From assembly GCA_022822855.1 (NCBI GenBank), contig JAJDYG010000016.1:1-64000 (forward strand): 64,000 nucleotides of DNA, read 5' to 3'. This document shows, one piece after another, positions 1 to 7,274 of this stretch; position 1 is the stretch's first letter; each line of letters starts with the position of its first letter. Source of the DNA: Dehalococcoidia bacterium (GTDB taxonomy: Bacteria; Chloroflexota; Dehalococcoidia; Bin125). A program made the translations under genes and the position numbers. The notes under the pieces were generated by a model that ran no database searches, was not told where the DNA came from, and saw nothing but the letters and a program-made list of their open reading frames with translations.

Positions 1-1
1 C

Positions 2-469
2 GTCGCCGACAACGCCAAGCGACTCACCCCCGTCGAGTACCTCCGCGCCCGAGACGCCCAGGAAACCCAGCTCAACGGCCTCGCCCGAGAAATCCGCCGA
101 ACCGTCCAGGATGTCCACCGCCGAGCCGAGCAGCGACCCGACCAACCCGACCTCTTCGATGAAGAACCGGACAACCCGCAAGAACTAGCAGAAACCACCC
201 CAAAACTTTCACAAATTGAACCCCCAGATTCCACGATCTCCAGTCCACAGCAGGAGATCGTCGAAACTGAGGCCGAAGAAGAAAAAACCGCCCCAGAACC
301 CACCCAACAGCCCGAGATCGACCCCGTGATCAGCGAAGCGATCGAGCTGTTCCCTCACCTCAGACGCAAATCAGACGAGCAGATCCTCCACTTCCTCGAG
401 AGACTCACCGACCCCAACGCCAAAACCCCGGAGATCCCCATCCCCGCCTACCCCGAAGCCGCCGGCTAA
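2..469 (+). CDS. C-terminal part of an unrecognised protein (5' truncated by window edge)
   Basis: An open frame runs from the window edge to a TAA at 467-469 and gives 155 residues with no start codon inside the window. The first ~50 residues are charged and look helical. A disordered Pro/Glu-rich acidic linker follows (about residues 55-110). A short helical segment with Leu/Phe heptads (HFLERL) precedes the end. A hairpin lies 13 bp after the stop. I do not recognise a family; the charged helix plus acidic linker would fit a DNA-associated or scaffold protein, but that is only a guess. The coding frame is supported by strong third-position G/C bias. Confidence 0.6.
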   Translation, partial: VADNAKRLTPVEYLRARDAQETQLNGLAREIRRTVQDVHRRAEQRPDQPDLFDEEPDNPQELAETTPKLSQIEPPDSTISSPQQEIVETEAEEEKTAPEPTQQPEIDPVISEAIELFPHLRRKSDEQILHFLERLTDPNAKTPEIPIPAYPEAAG

Positions 470-481
470 CCCCCGTCCACA

Positions 482-502
482 GCCCCCGATTCATTCGGGG
501 GC
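482..502 (+). terminator. Hairpin after the first gene
   Basis: GCCCCCGA / TCGGGGGC form a perfect 8-bp stem around a 5-nt loop (TTCAT), 13 bp after the stop of the upstream gene. No U-tract follows, so an intrinsic terminator is possible but not certain. Confidence 0.45.
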
Positions 503-666
503 CCGCTCCCTCCCCTCTCAAGACCTCCCTCTGAGAGAATCATGCCTGCTCTTGCCTGCCCCTGGCTTGAACCGGGGATGCAAGGGTGCCCTGCAGGGGC
601 GGACAGGCGGCTTGGCTTCGCTGAGGCGAGAGCGAGGGCGCAGTTGCCGGTTGTCGGCTGCTCTGG

Positions 667-687
667 GCCCCGTGTCAAGCACGGGGC
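667..687 (+). repeat. Dispersed palindrome, copy 1
   Basis: Stem GCCCCGTG / CACGGGGC with loop TCAAG, preceded by CTCTGG. The same core recurs at 13408, 27541 and 27686, and with changed but still pairing bases at 14061. It is a REP-like extragenic palindrome. Confidence 0.8.
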
Positions 688-747
688 ATCGGAAGGGGAG
701 GGGTGTGGATCTGTCGGCTGTTTGGTGATGGTTGCCAATATCGAGCG

Positions 748-790
748 GCCCCCTCCGCCGCTTCGCGGCGCCTCCCCCAGGAGGGAGGAA
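748..790 (+). repeat. Bipartite hairpin element, divergent copy
   Basis: A small hairpin (CGCCGC TT CGCGGCG region) is followed by a second pairing CCTCCC / GGGAGG. The order small hairpin, spacer, purine/pyrimidine hairpin is the same as in the 45-bp elements near 23.5-24.2 kb, although the stem bases differ. It lies 17 bp past the stop of the minus-strand hydrolase gene and may act as its transcript end. Confidence 0.55.
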
Positions 791-807
791 ATGGGAAGGG
801 GATGGGG

Positions 808-1761
808 TTACTCGGTGGGGGCGGGTTCGAAGACCGCACCGACTTCGACGTTGTTGGCGGCGGCCCACTCCTGGGCTGGTTGTCGGTCTCGACCGACGGC
901 CAGGGTTCCAACCGTGACGGATTCGCCGTCTCCGCAAACGATCGTCATGCCGCTGCTGTCGATCGCGGCGACGCCTCCCGCGAGGTCGGCGGCGCCGCCC
1001 GCGTGGTCGGAACGGGTCGAAGCCAGCAAGGTGACTCGCTGGCCTGCGATCTCGCTCCAGGCGCCGGGCGCCCGGTCGGAGCCTCGGATGAAGTTGTGCA
1101 CGGTCTGGGCGTCCTGAGACCAGTCGATGCGGGCGATGTCGCCCTCCCACGGCCCCTCGTAGGTCATGTCGTCTTCGTTCTGGACATGGCGCGGGGCCTG
1201 TCCGGCTTCGACGAGCTGGACAGCCTCGGACATCGCCTCGACGCCCAGCGGAAAGAGGTACTCGCGGTAGACCTCGTTGAGCGTCGCATCGGGTCCGATC
1301 GGGCAGGAGCGCTGGAGCAGGATCGGACCGGTGTCGAGGCCCTCGTCGACCCAGAAGATGCTGACGCCGGTCATCGTGTCGCCCTGGAGGATCGAGTGGT
1401 TGATCGCCGAGCGGCCGCGGTGCTTTGGCAGGATCGAGGGGTGGTACTGGATCGTGTTCATGGGTGGGAAGTCCAGCACGCGCGAGGGGATGATCTGCGT
1501 GACGAAGGCCATCACGTTGAGCTCGGGATTCGTGGCCTCGTACTGGGCGACGACGTCTTCGTCGACGACGCCTCGGCGCTGCCAGCGCCGGGGCTGGACC
1601 AGCGTGATGCCGGCGTCGCGGGCCGCCTGCGCCAGCGGGTCGGGGCGTCCGCCCTCGCGCTCGGGCGGGGTGAAGACGCCGACGATCTCGTGTCCGTCCT
1701 CGACCAGCCGCTCGAAGACGGCTGCGCCGAAGGGTGCCTGTCCGATCAGTGCGATGCGCAT
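808..1761 (-). CDS. 10-formyltetrahydrofolate hydrolase-type formyltransferase domain protein
   Basis: 317 residues. The protein matches the stand-alone N-terminal hydrolase domain of 10-formyl-THF dehydrogenase (ALDH1L), which cleaves 10-formyl-THF to THF and formate. The N-terminal Rossmann-like half starts RIALIGQAPFG. The active site is visible as YHPSILPKHRG with His107, and Asp143 in DEGLDTG; these positions coincide with His106/Asp142 of the vertebrate hydrolase domain. A C-terminal OB-like formyltransferase domain follows from about residue 205 (NFIRGSDRAPGAW). No ALDH domain is attached. Methionyl-tRNA formyltransferase is the nearest alternative, but the FDH-specific segments fit better. 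It is the last gene of a minus-strand run; formate-THF ligase at 47564..49195 makes the same substrate. Confidence 0.85.
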   Translation of the reverse strand: MRIALIGQAPFGAAVFERLVEDGHEIVGVFTPPEREGGRPDPLAQAARDAGITLVQPRRWQRRGVVDEDVVAQYEATNPELNVMAFVTQIIPSRVLDFPPMNTIQYHPSILPKHRGRSAINHSILQGDTMTGVSIFWVDEGLDTGPILLQRSCPIGPDATLNEVYREYLFPLGVEAMSEAVQLVEAGQAPRHVQNEDDMTYEGPWEGDIARIDWSQDAQTVHNFIRGSDRAPGAWSEIAGQRVTLLASTRSDHAGGAADLAGGVAAIDSSGMTIVCGDGESVTVGTLAVGRDRQPAQEWAAANNVEVGAVFEPAPTE

Positions 1762-1804
1762 GGTGGAAACCTCTCCTCGTCCTCCAGGGCCTGAACCGGC
1801 GGCG

Positions 1805-2299
1805 TCACGAGGGCGCGCGCCAGACTCTGGGCTGCTTGTTGGCGATGATGTCGTTGAAGGTGGTGATCGATATTCGCCGGAGCGCGATCTTGATCAAGGC
1901 GGGGGCGCGAATGTCGGGGCCGAAGAAGTCGTCGACGGCGTAGGGGAAGTGAGGCGCCGCTTCGGCGATCTCGTCTGCGTCCTCGGTCACCTCGGCGACG
2001 CCGGCCAGATTGAGGTGGCGGAAGTCGACGGTCCAGTGCAGCAGTTCGACGAGTTCGTTATTGCGAATCTGCTCCAGCTTCGGCGTCCTGACCGAAGTGA
2101 GCACGTAGGCGTCCAGATCGACGTACGCCGGCGCGACGGGACGTACATGCGGCTGGCGGCCCTGGGTGGTGGCCAGCAGGCCGATCGGGGCGCTCTTGAT
2201 CACCTCGAGCGCCTCGGGCCAGAAGTCGGGCAGGTGAGAGCCTGACTCCGCTGCCTGGTCCAGGTCCTGCGTCGCGTCCCGTGTCACGTCTTGGGTCAT
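1805..2299 (-). CDS. Pyridoxamine 5'-phosphate oxidase-like FMN/F420-binding protein
   Basis: 164 residues with the split beta-barrel fold pattern of the PNPOx-like family: a strand with GLLATT, then RPVAPAYVDLDAYVLTS, then a charged helix and a strand with VTEDADE. A C-terminal stretch (residues ~130-160) is enriched in basic residues. Members bind FMN, F420 or heme and reduce diverse substrates; the substrate here cannot be read from sequence. It lies 43 bp upstream of the formyl-THF hydrolase on the same strand. The start at 2299 follows the first in-frame ATG. Confidence 0.7.
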   Translation of the reverse strand: MTQDVTRDATQDLDQAAESGSHLPDFWPEALEVIKSAPIGLLATTQGRQPHVRPVAPAYVDLDAYVLTSVRTPKLEQIRNNELVELLHWTVDFRHLNLAGVAEVTEDADEIAEAAPHFPYAVDDFFGPDIRAPALIKIALRRISITTFNDIIANKQPRVWRAPS

Positions 2300-2356
2300 T
2301 GGGCCTCCGGAACGCGCACGACAACGCCCGCGTCGGCATTCGCCTCAGGGTAAAGG

Positions 2357-3103
2357 CTAGTCCAGCGCCGTCGGATCGCCGGGGTCAACCTCGTCGATGT
2401 ATCCGTCCCGCATGAGAAACAGCCGCCCGGCGCGGCGAGCGATCTCCAGGTTGTGGGTCACCATGACGATCGTCTGCCCGGCGCGATTCAGGTCTTCGAG
2501 CAGATTGACGATCTCGCGGCCGGTCTGGGAGTCGAGGTTGCCGGTCGGCTCGTCGGCGAGGATCACATCCGGCTCGTTGGCCATGGCCCGGGCGATGGCG
2601 ACTCGCTGGCGCTCGCCGCCGGAGAGTTGCAGAGGCCGGTGTTCGAGTCTCTCGGCGAGACCCACGGCGGCCAGCAGCTCCTCGGCGCGCTGGCGCCGCT
2701 TGCGTCGCGGGAAGCCGGCGAGGGTGAGGGCGATCTCGACGTTCTGGCGAGCGGTCAGCATCTGGAGCAGATTGAACGCCTGGAAGACGAAGCCGAGTGT
2801 GCCGAGCCGGAGCGCGGCGCGCTGCTCGCGCCCGAGGTCGTGGGCGGCGCGCGAGCGGACTCGAACCTCGCCGGCGGTCGGCGAGTCGACGAGTCCGAGG
2901 AGCTGCAACAGTGTCGACTTACCCGAACCCGACGGTCCGGCGATGGCGATGAAGTCGCCCTGGTGAATGTCGAGGTCGAGCGGTCGGAGCGCGTGAATCG
3001 TCTGCTCGCCGAGACGGTAGATGCGCTCAAGGTTGCGAACCGACAGGAGCGGCGGAGATTGCTCGGGGGTCTCGGCCCGCGCCGGCGACTGCTGTTCGCT
3101 CAT
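2357..3103 (-). CDS. ABC transporter ATP-binding protein (LolD/MacB class)
   Basis: 248 residues. The Walker A motif GPSGSGKST lies at 56-64, the Q-loop around FVFQAFN, the signature LSGGERQR at 160-167 and Walker B ILADEPTG at 181-188. The family powers FtsX-type permeases that move lipids, lipoproteins or peptides by mechanotransmission rather than by a transmembrane channel. I chose the ATG at 3103 because it lies 20 bp after the stop of the partner permease; upstream in-frame residues are Arg-rich and overlap the permease gene. It forms a two-gene exporter unit with 3124..4335. Confidence 0.9.
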   Translation of the reverse strand: MSEQQSPARAETPEQSPPLLSVRNLERIYRLGEQTIHALRPLDLDIHQGDFIAIAGPSGSGKSTLLQLLGLVDSPTAGEVRVRSRAAHDLGREQRAALRLGTLGFVFQAFNLLQMLTARQNVEIALTLAGFPRRKRRQRAEELLAAVGLAERLEHRPLQLSGGERQRVAIARAMANEPDVILADEPTGNLDSQTGREIVNLLEDLNRAGQTIVMVTHNLEIARRAGRLFLMRDGYIDEVDPGDPTALD

Positions 3104-3123
3104 GATGCGAGGCCTACTCGTAG

Positions 3124-4335
3124 CTACTCGTAACGAAGCGCGATGATCGGATCGACCTGGACGGCTCGCCACGCCGGCATCAGGGCGGCCACCATGGAGC
3201 AAAGGCTGAGAATGGCGGCCGCGCCCCATTCGATCTCTCGGGAACGGAGACCTGCGGCGTCGGGACCGAGCGCCTTGCTGATCACCACGCGGGACATCGG
3301 TACGCCGACCATCGATCCGGCGATGGCGAAGCCGGCGGACTCGGCCAGGATCAGCGAGAGCAGGGATCGGCGCGGCGCGCCGATTGCCCGCAAGGTGCCG
3401 AGCTCGCGGGTTCGTTCCAACACGGAGACGAACATCACGATTGCGATGAGCAGCGCTGCGACCGAGACCGAGGTCCAGCGGACAACATCGAAGAGCTGGT
3501 TGACGCGATCGAGGAGCTTGCGGGCGTTCTCGGCGAGCTGGCGGTCGGAGATGACCATCAGTTCCTCATGCTCCGACTCGATCGCCTCTTGCAGCGGATC
3601 GATGTCGGAGGCGCGCTTGGGTGAGACGAGGAGCGCCGTGACCGAGTCGGGGGACTGCAACACGCACTGGGCATGCTCCAGCGGTACGAGGACGGCAGAG
3701 CGGAGTAGCTGGTTGGTTTCCGGTTCGATGATGCCCTGAACCTCGAACTCGGTGCCGCGCACCGAGATCCTGCTGCCGAGGGCGGCGAGCGCGAGCGGTC
3801 CGACCGGCGTGGGCACCTCGGTAACAGCGGTCGCGGCTCGGGCGAAGTGGCGAGCGGCCAGGACCCCGAGGATGGCCGGCGGGGCGGCATCGACGCCGTT
3901 TCGCGCCGGGAATCGACAGAGTCCGGCGATGGCTGTGGCTCCGTTGAGGAAGACGTCCTCCTTGCCTTCCTCGATGCCGACGAGCAGCGCCTCGGGCGGC
4001 GCGGTTGGATAGGGCGGCGGGGCGAGCGCGGCGAAGGAGACCCTGGTGGAGCGATCCTGATCGACCGAGGGGCGCGAGATGACCTGATCGGCCTCGGACA
4101 TCGAAATGGTTGAAGAGATGGGCGGCCACTCGATCCCGGAGAGCCCGGTCAGGCCCTTCGACTGGACGAAGAGGACGCCGGTGAATCGCTGAACCTGGAG
4201 GTCGAGGTCCTCGGTGATGAAGCGCATCACGGTGGTGACGACGATGTAGAGATTGACGCAGACGCCGAAGCCGAGGACGGTGAGGGCTGAGCGGAGTTTC
4301 TTGGTCAGAAGTTGTTGGATGGCGAGCGTGAGCAT
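3124..4335 (-). CDS. FtsX-like ABC transporter permease
   Basis: 403 residues with the MacB/FtsX layout: one N-terminal membrane helix (about 20-40), a large extracytoplasmic domain (about 45-270), and three C-terminal helices (about 285-310, 330-355, 370-395). The cytoplasmic loop TRELGTLRAIGAPRR is the conserved coupling element that meets the ATPase. The protein ends IIALRYE, close to the PIxALRxE ending of the family. It is transcribed just before its ATPase. No adaptor or outer-membrane channel is adjacent, so this pair may work alone in the cytoplasmic membrane. Confidence 0.88.
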   Translation of the reverse strand: MLTLAIQQLLTKKLRSALTVLGFGVCVNLYIVVTTVMRFITEDLDLQVQRFTGVLFVQSKGLTGLSGIEWPPISSTISMSEADQVISRPSVDQDRSTRVSFAALAPPPYPTAPPEALLVGIEEGKEDVFLNGATAIAGLCRFPARNGVDAAPPAILGVLAARHFARAATAVTEVPTPVGPLALAALGSRISVRGTEFEVQGIIEPETNQLLRSAVLVPLEHAQCVLQSPDSVTALLVSPKRASDIDPLQEAIESEHEELMVISDRQLAENARKLLDRVNQLFDVVRWTSVSVAALLIAIVMFVSVLERTRELGTLRAIGAPRRSLLSLILAESAGFAIAGSMVGVPMSRVVISKALGPDAAGLRSREIEWGAAAILSLCSMVAALMPAWRAVQVDPIIALRYE

Positions 4336-4376
4336 CGGATGTAGCGTATCGCGCGATCCCGCTCACGCAGGTCAGC

Positions 4377-5216
4377 TCAGTTACCGACGAAGACGCCTCC
4401 GTCGGGGTGGAGGATCTGGCCGGTGATGTAGCCAGCCTGATCGCTGAGCAGGAAGAGGGCGGCCTCAGCGATGTCCGAGGGCTCGCCAAGACGATTGAGC
4501 GGGATGCTCTCGATCCTGCGCTGGCGGCGTTCTTCGTCGGTGGTGACGGCGAGGGTCATCGGGGTGTCGATCAGTCCGGGCGCGACGGTGTTGACTCGGA
4601 TGTTGGAGGGAGCCAATTCGAGGGCGATACAGCGGGTCAGCATCCAGACGCCGGTCTTGGAGACGCAGTAGTCGGCCATGCCTCGGATCGGCGCTTTGGC
4701 CGCGCCGGAGGAGATGTTGACGATCGAGCCTCCCTCGCCCTGGGCAAGCATCACGCGGGCCACTGCGCGATTGGTCAACATGACGCCGGTCAGGTTGACG
4801 GCGAGGACCTTCTCCCAGTACTCGACCGGCTTGTGGATCACGTGGCGATGGGAGCCGCCAAGCAGGGGTTCGCCTTCGGTCACCTCGCCGGATACGTAGC
4901 CGGCGTGAGAGATTCCGGCTGCGGCGATGCAAAGGTCGAGGCGGCCGAAGTGGTCGAGCGCGGCCTGGGCCATCGCGTCGCAGTCGGCTTCCCTGGTGAC
5001 ATCGACGCCGACGTATACCGCTTGCCCGCCGACCTCCTCGACCATCGAGACGGTCTCGGGGCCGCGCTCATCGTCGGGCAGTCCGGCGACGAGGATCGAG
5101 GCGCCCTCGCGGGCGAGCCGAATCGACGACTCACGGCCCATGCCGCTGGCTCCGCCGGTGACGACGGCGACCTTACCCTCGAAGCGGTTCAGCGACTCTT
5201 CTGGCGGCAGCGGCAT
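4377..5216 (-). CDS. Short-chain dehydrogenase/reductase, copy 1
   Basis: 279 residues, a classical NAD(P)-dependent SDR. The cofactor loop TGGASGMG is at 20-27, the NNAG-equivalent CIAAAG near 96-101, the catalytic serine near 170, and Tyr183/Lys187 in YCVSK. The C-terminal GYITGQILHPDGG is typical of the family. A ~20-residue insertion (about 105-130, ending HKPVEYW) is shared with a second SDR at 10260..11087; the two are close paralogs. It follows the MacB-type permease gene by 97 bp on the same strand. The substrate is unknown; acyl or alicyclic alcohols are plausible. Confidence 0.88.
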   Translation of the reverse strand: MPLPPEESLNRFEGKVAVVTGGASGMGRESSIRLAREGASILVAGLPDDERGPETVSMVEEVGGQAVYVGVDVTREADCDAMAQAALDHFGRLDLCIAAAGISHAGYVSGEVTEGEPLLGGSHRHVIHKPVEYWEKVLAVNLTGVMLTNRAVARVMLAQGEGGSIVNISSGAAKAPIRGMADYCVSKTGVWMLTRCIALELAPSNIRVNTVAPGLIDTPMTLAVTTDEERRQRRIESIPLNRLGEPSDIAEAALFLLSDQAGYITGQILHPDGGVFVGN

Positions 5217-5313
5217 GGTCTGGCTCCTCGCTGGCGATCGGGGCGAATGCTGTTCTCATTCCCAATCCGAGCCAAGATACTCGTTGCCGCCTCTCCTGGC
5301 GCTCCTCGGACCG

Positions 5314-6567
5314 CTATTCATTCCGCAAGGCCGCGATCGGGTCGACCACGGTCGCGCGCCAGGCCGGATAGATGCCGCTGAGCAAACCGACACCGGCGGA
5401 CACGCCGAATGCCGCGGCGATCGACCAGGCCTGGATCACCGTGGTCATCTCCTGATCGCCGAGGGTGCGTCCGTCGACCAACAAGGACGCTACGACCCCA
5501 ATCACGATTCCGATCACACCACCCAGCACGCTGAGGGCGAGTGCTTCGGTGACGAACTGGTTGACGATGTCGGTCGCTGTTGCTCCGACGGCGCGGCGAA
5601 TGCCGATCTCTCGGGTTCGTTCCGTGACCGACACCAGCATGATGTTCATCACCCCGATGCCGCCGACGAGCAGCGAGATGCCGCCGATGACGCCCAGAAG
5701 GATCGACAGCGTGTTGGCCACTTCCGACGCTGCGTCGAGGAGGTCGTCCTGGCTCTCGACGGTGAAGTCCGGATCGGTGCGGTTGTGTCGAAAGAGCAGC
5801 AGGTCCGTGATCTGCTGCTTGAGCTCCTCCGTGTCTGCGCCGGGTATGGCCTGGACGTCGATCTGGGTGACCCGTAGGTCTCCGGTCGGGGTGTAGAGGA
5901 AACGGAAGCGGTTGGCCAGGCCGGTGAGCGGCACGAAGACCTGGTCATCAGCGTCAGCCGCGCCGCCGACTTCCTGGAGGACGCCGATCACGGTGAACGC
6001 AAAGACCACGCGACCGGCGAGGAAGGACAGACGCACCTCCTGGCCAACGGGATCGATTCCCGGGTAGAGGGTCCCGGCAACGCGAGAACCGAGGACTGCG
6101 ACGAGGCTGCCGGCGTCATCGTGCTGCGGGGCGATGAACGATCCGACTGCCACATCGAGATCTCGGACTTCGGCGTAGTTGGAAGAAATGAAGACAGACT
6201 CGGCGCCGACGTTGTTCACTCCGGCGATGGCCTGAGTGTCGCCGGTGATGTGCGAGGTCACTGCCGAGATCGCGGGGTTGCCGTTGGCGGCGATGGCGTA
6301 GGCGTCGGCTTGGGTCAACGTCGTCGTGATCAACGCAGTGGTGCCGCCCTGCTGGGTGGTCGCCGCCGCTGAGGGTTCGATGAAGATCAGATCCGTGCCC
6401 AGGCCGCGGATCTGATCGCTGACGCCCTTCTGCGTCCCCTGGCCAACCGCGATCAGCGCGATGACCGAGCTGACGCCGATGACCAGACCGAGCAGGGTCA
6501 ACAGGCTGCGCAGGCGATTGGCGACGATCGCTCGCACCGCAATCCGCAGGGCGTCGAGCATGCTCAT
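5314..6567 (-). CDS. MacB-type ABC transporter permease
   Basis: 417 residues. An N-terminal helix (about 20-45, LRSLLTLLGLVIGVSS) is followed by a MacB periplasmic core domain (about 50-270) and three C-terminal helices. The coupling loop ERTREIGIRRAVGAT and the terminal PIAALRNE are family hallmarks. Its start overlaps the stop of the ATPase gene by 4 bp (ATGA), which indicates translational coupling. With the ATPase and the large adaptor upstream it makes a complete MacAB-like exporter. Confidence 0.92.
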   Translation of the reverse strand: MSMLDALRIAVRAIVANRLRSLLTLLGLVIGVSSVIALIAVGQGTQKGVSDQIRGLGTDLIFIEPSAAATTQQGGTTALITTTLTQADAYAIAANGNPAISAVTSHITGDTQAIAGVNNVGAESVFISSNYAEVRDLDVAVGSFIAPQHDDAGSLVAVLGSRVAGTLYPGIDPVGQEVRLSFLAGRVVFAFTVIGVLQEVGGAADADDQVFVPLTGLANRFRFLYTPTGDLRVTQIDVQAIPGADTEELKQQITDLLLFRHNRTDPDFTVESQDDLLDAASEVANTLSILLGVIGGISLLVGGIGVMNIMLVSVTERTREIGIRRAVGATATDIVNQFVTEALALSVLGGVIGIVIGVVASLLVDGRTLGDQEMTTVIQAWSIAAAFGVSAGVGLLSGIYPAWRATVVDPIAALRNE

Positions 6568-7274
6568 GTCGTCGGCTCGACTCTCGATGCGTTCGCATCG
6601 CTCGGGGCGCCGGTGTCCTCGATGATCTGGCCGTCGCGCATCCGCACCGTGCGATCGGCGAAGGCCGCGACTTCCGGCTCGTGAGTCACCAGGATGATCG
6701 TCATCCCGTGCTGATAGACCAGGTCGCTGAGCAGGGTCATCACTTCGTGACCGGTCGCCGTGTCGAGTGCGCCGGTGGGTTCATCGGCGAGGACCACGAG
6801 AGGATCGACTACGAGGGACCGCGCAATGGCGACTCGTTGCTGTTCTCCGCCCGACAATTGCGTCGGCTTATGTCCGATTCGATCTGCGAGTCCGACCCGG
6901 ACCAGCGCCTCGGCCGCGCGACGCCTGCGGTCGCGGACGCCCTGGTAGATCAAGGGGAGCTCCACCTGCTCCAGAGCGCTCATTCGCGGCAGGAGCGAGT
7001 ACGACTGGAAGACGAAGCCAAAGGCTGTGCCACGCAGACGCGCACGGGCGTGTTCGTTGAGGGTTGCGACATTCTGACCCGAAAGCAGATATGCCCCTTC
7101 GTCAGGACGATCGAGCAGGCCGATGATGTTCATCATGGTGCTCTTGCCGGAACCTGATTGACCCATGATCGCGACGAACTCGCCTCGCTGGATCTCGAGG
7201 CTGACGCCGTCGAGCGCATGAATCTGGGTGTCGCCCGCGGTAAAGGTCTTGCGAACACCGTCGAGCCGGATCAT
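6564..7274 (-). CDS. MacB-type ABC transporter ATP-binding protein
   Basis: 236 residues with Walker [10 protein letters not shown] at 38-46, Q-loop FVFQSYS, signature LSGGEQQR and Walker [13 protein letters not shown]. The gene overlaps both neighbours by 4 bp, so adaptor, ATPase and permease are expected to be made in fixed ratio. In MacB of Gram-negatives the ATPase and permease are fused; here they are split, as is usual in monoderm or atypical-envelope bacteria. Confidence 0.93.
   Translation of the reverse strand: MIRLDGVRKTFTAGDTQIHALDGVSLEIQRGEFVAIMGQSGSGKSTMMNIIGLLDRPDEGAYLLSGQNVATLNEHARARLRGTAFGFVFQSYSLLPRMSALEQVELPLIYQGVRDRRRRAAEALVRVGLADRIGHKPTQLSGGEQQRVAIARSLVVDPLVVLADEPTGALDTATGHEVMTLLSDLVYQHGMTIILVTHEPEVAAFADRTVRMRDGQIIEDTGAPSDANASRVEPTT

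Larger units (their letters stand above)
470..807. other. Repeat-rich intergenic region without a gene
   Basis: This stretch lies between convergent genes and holds a terminator-like hairpin (482-502), a degenerate palindrome around 560-578, a perfect short palindrome (667-687) and a bipartite hairpin element (748-790). Open frames across it on both strands have poor codon usage and are read through the repeats. I see no supportable gene. Confidence 0.7.
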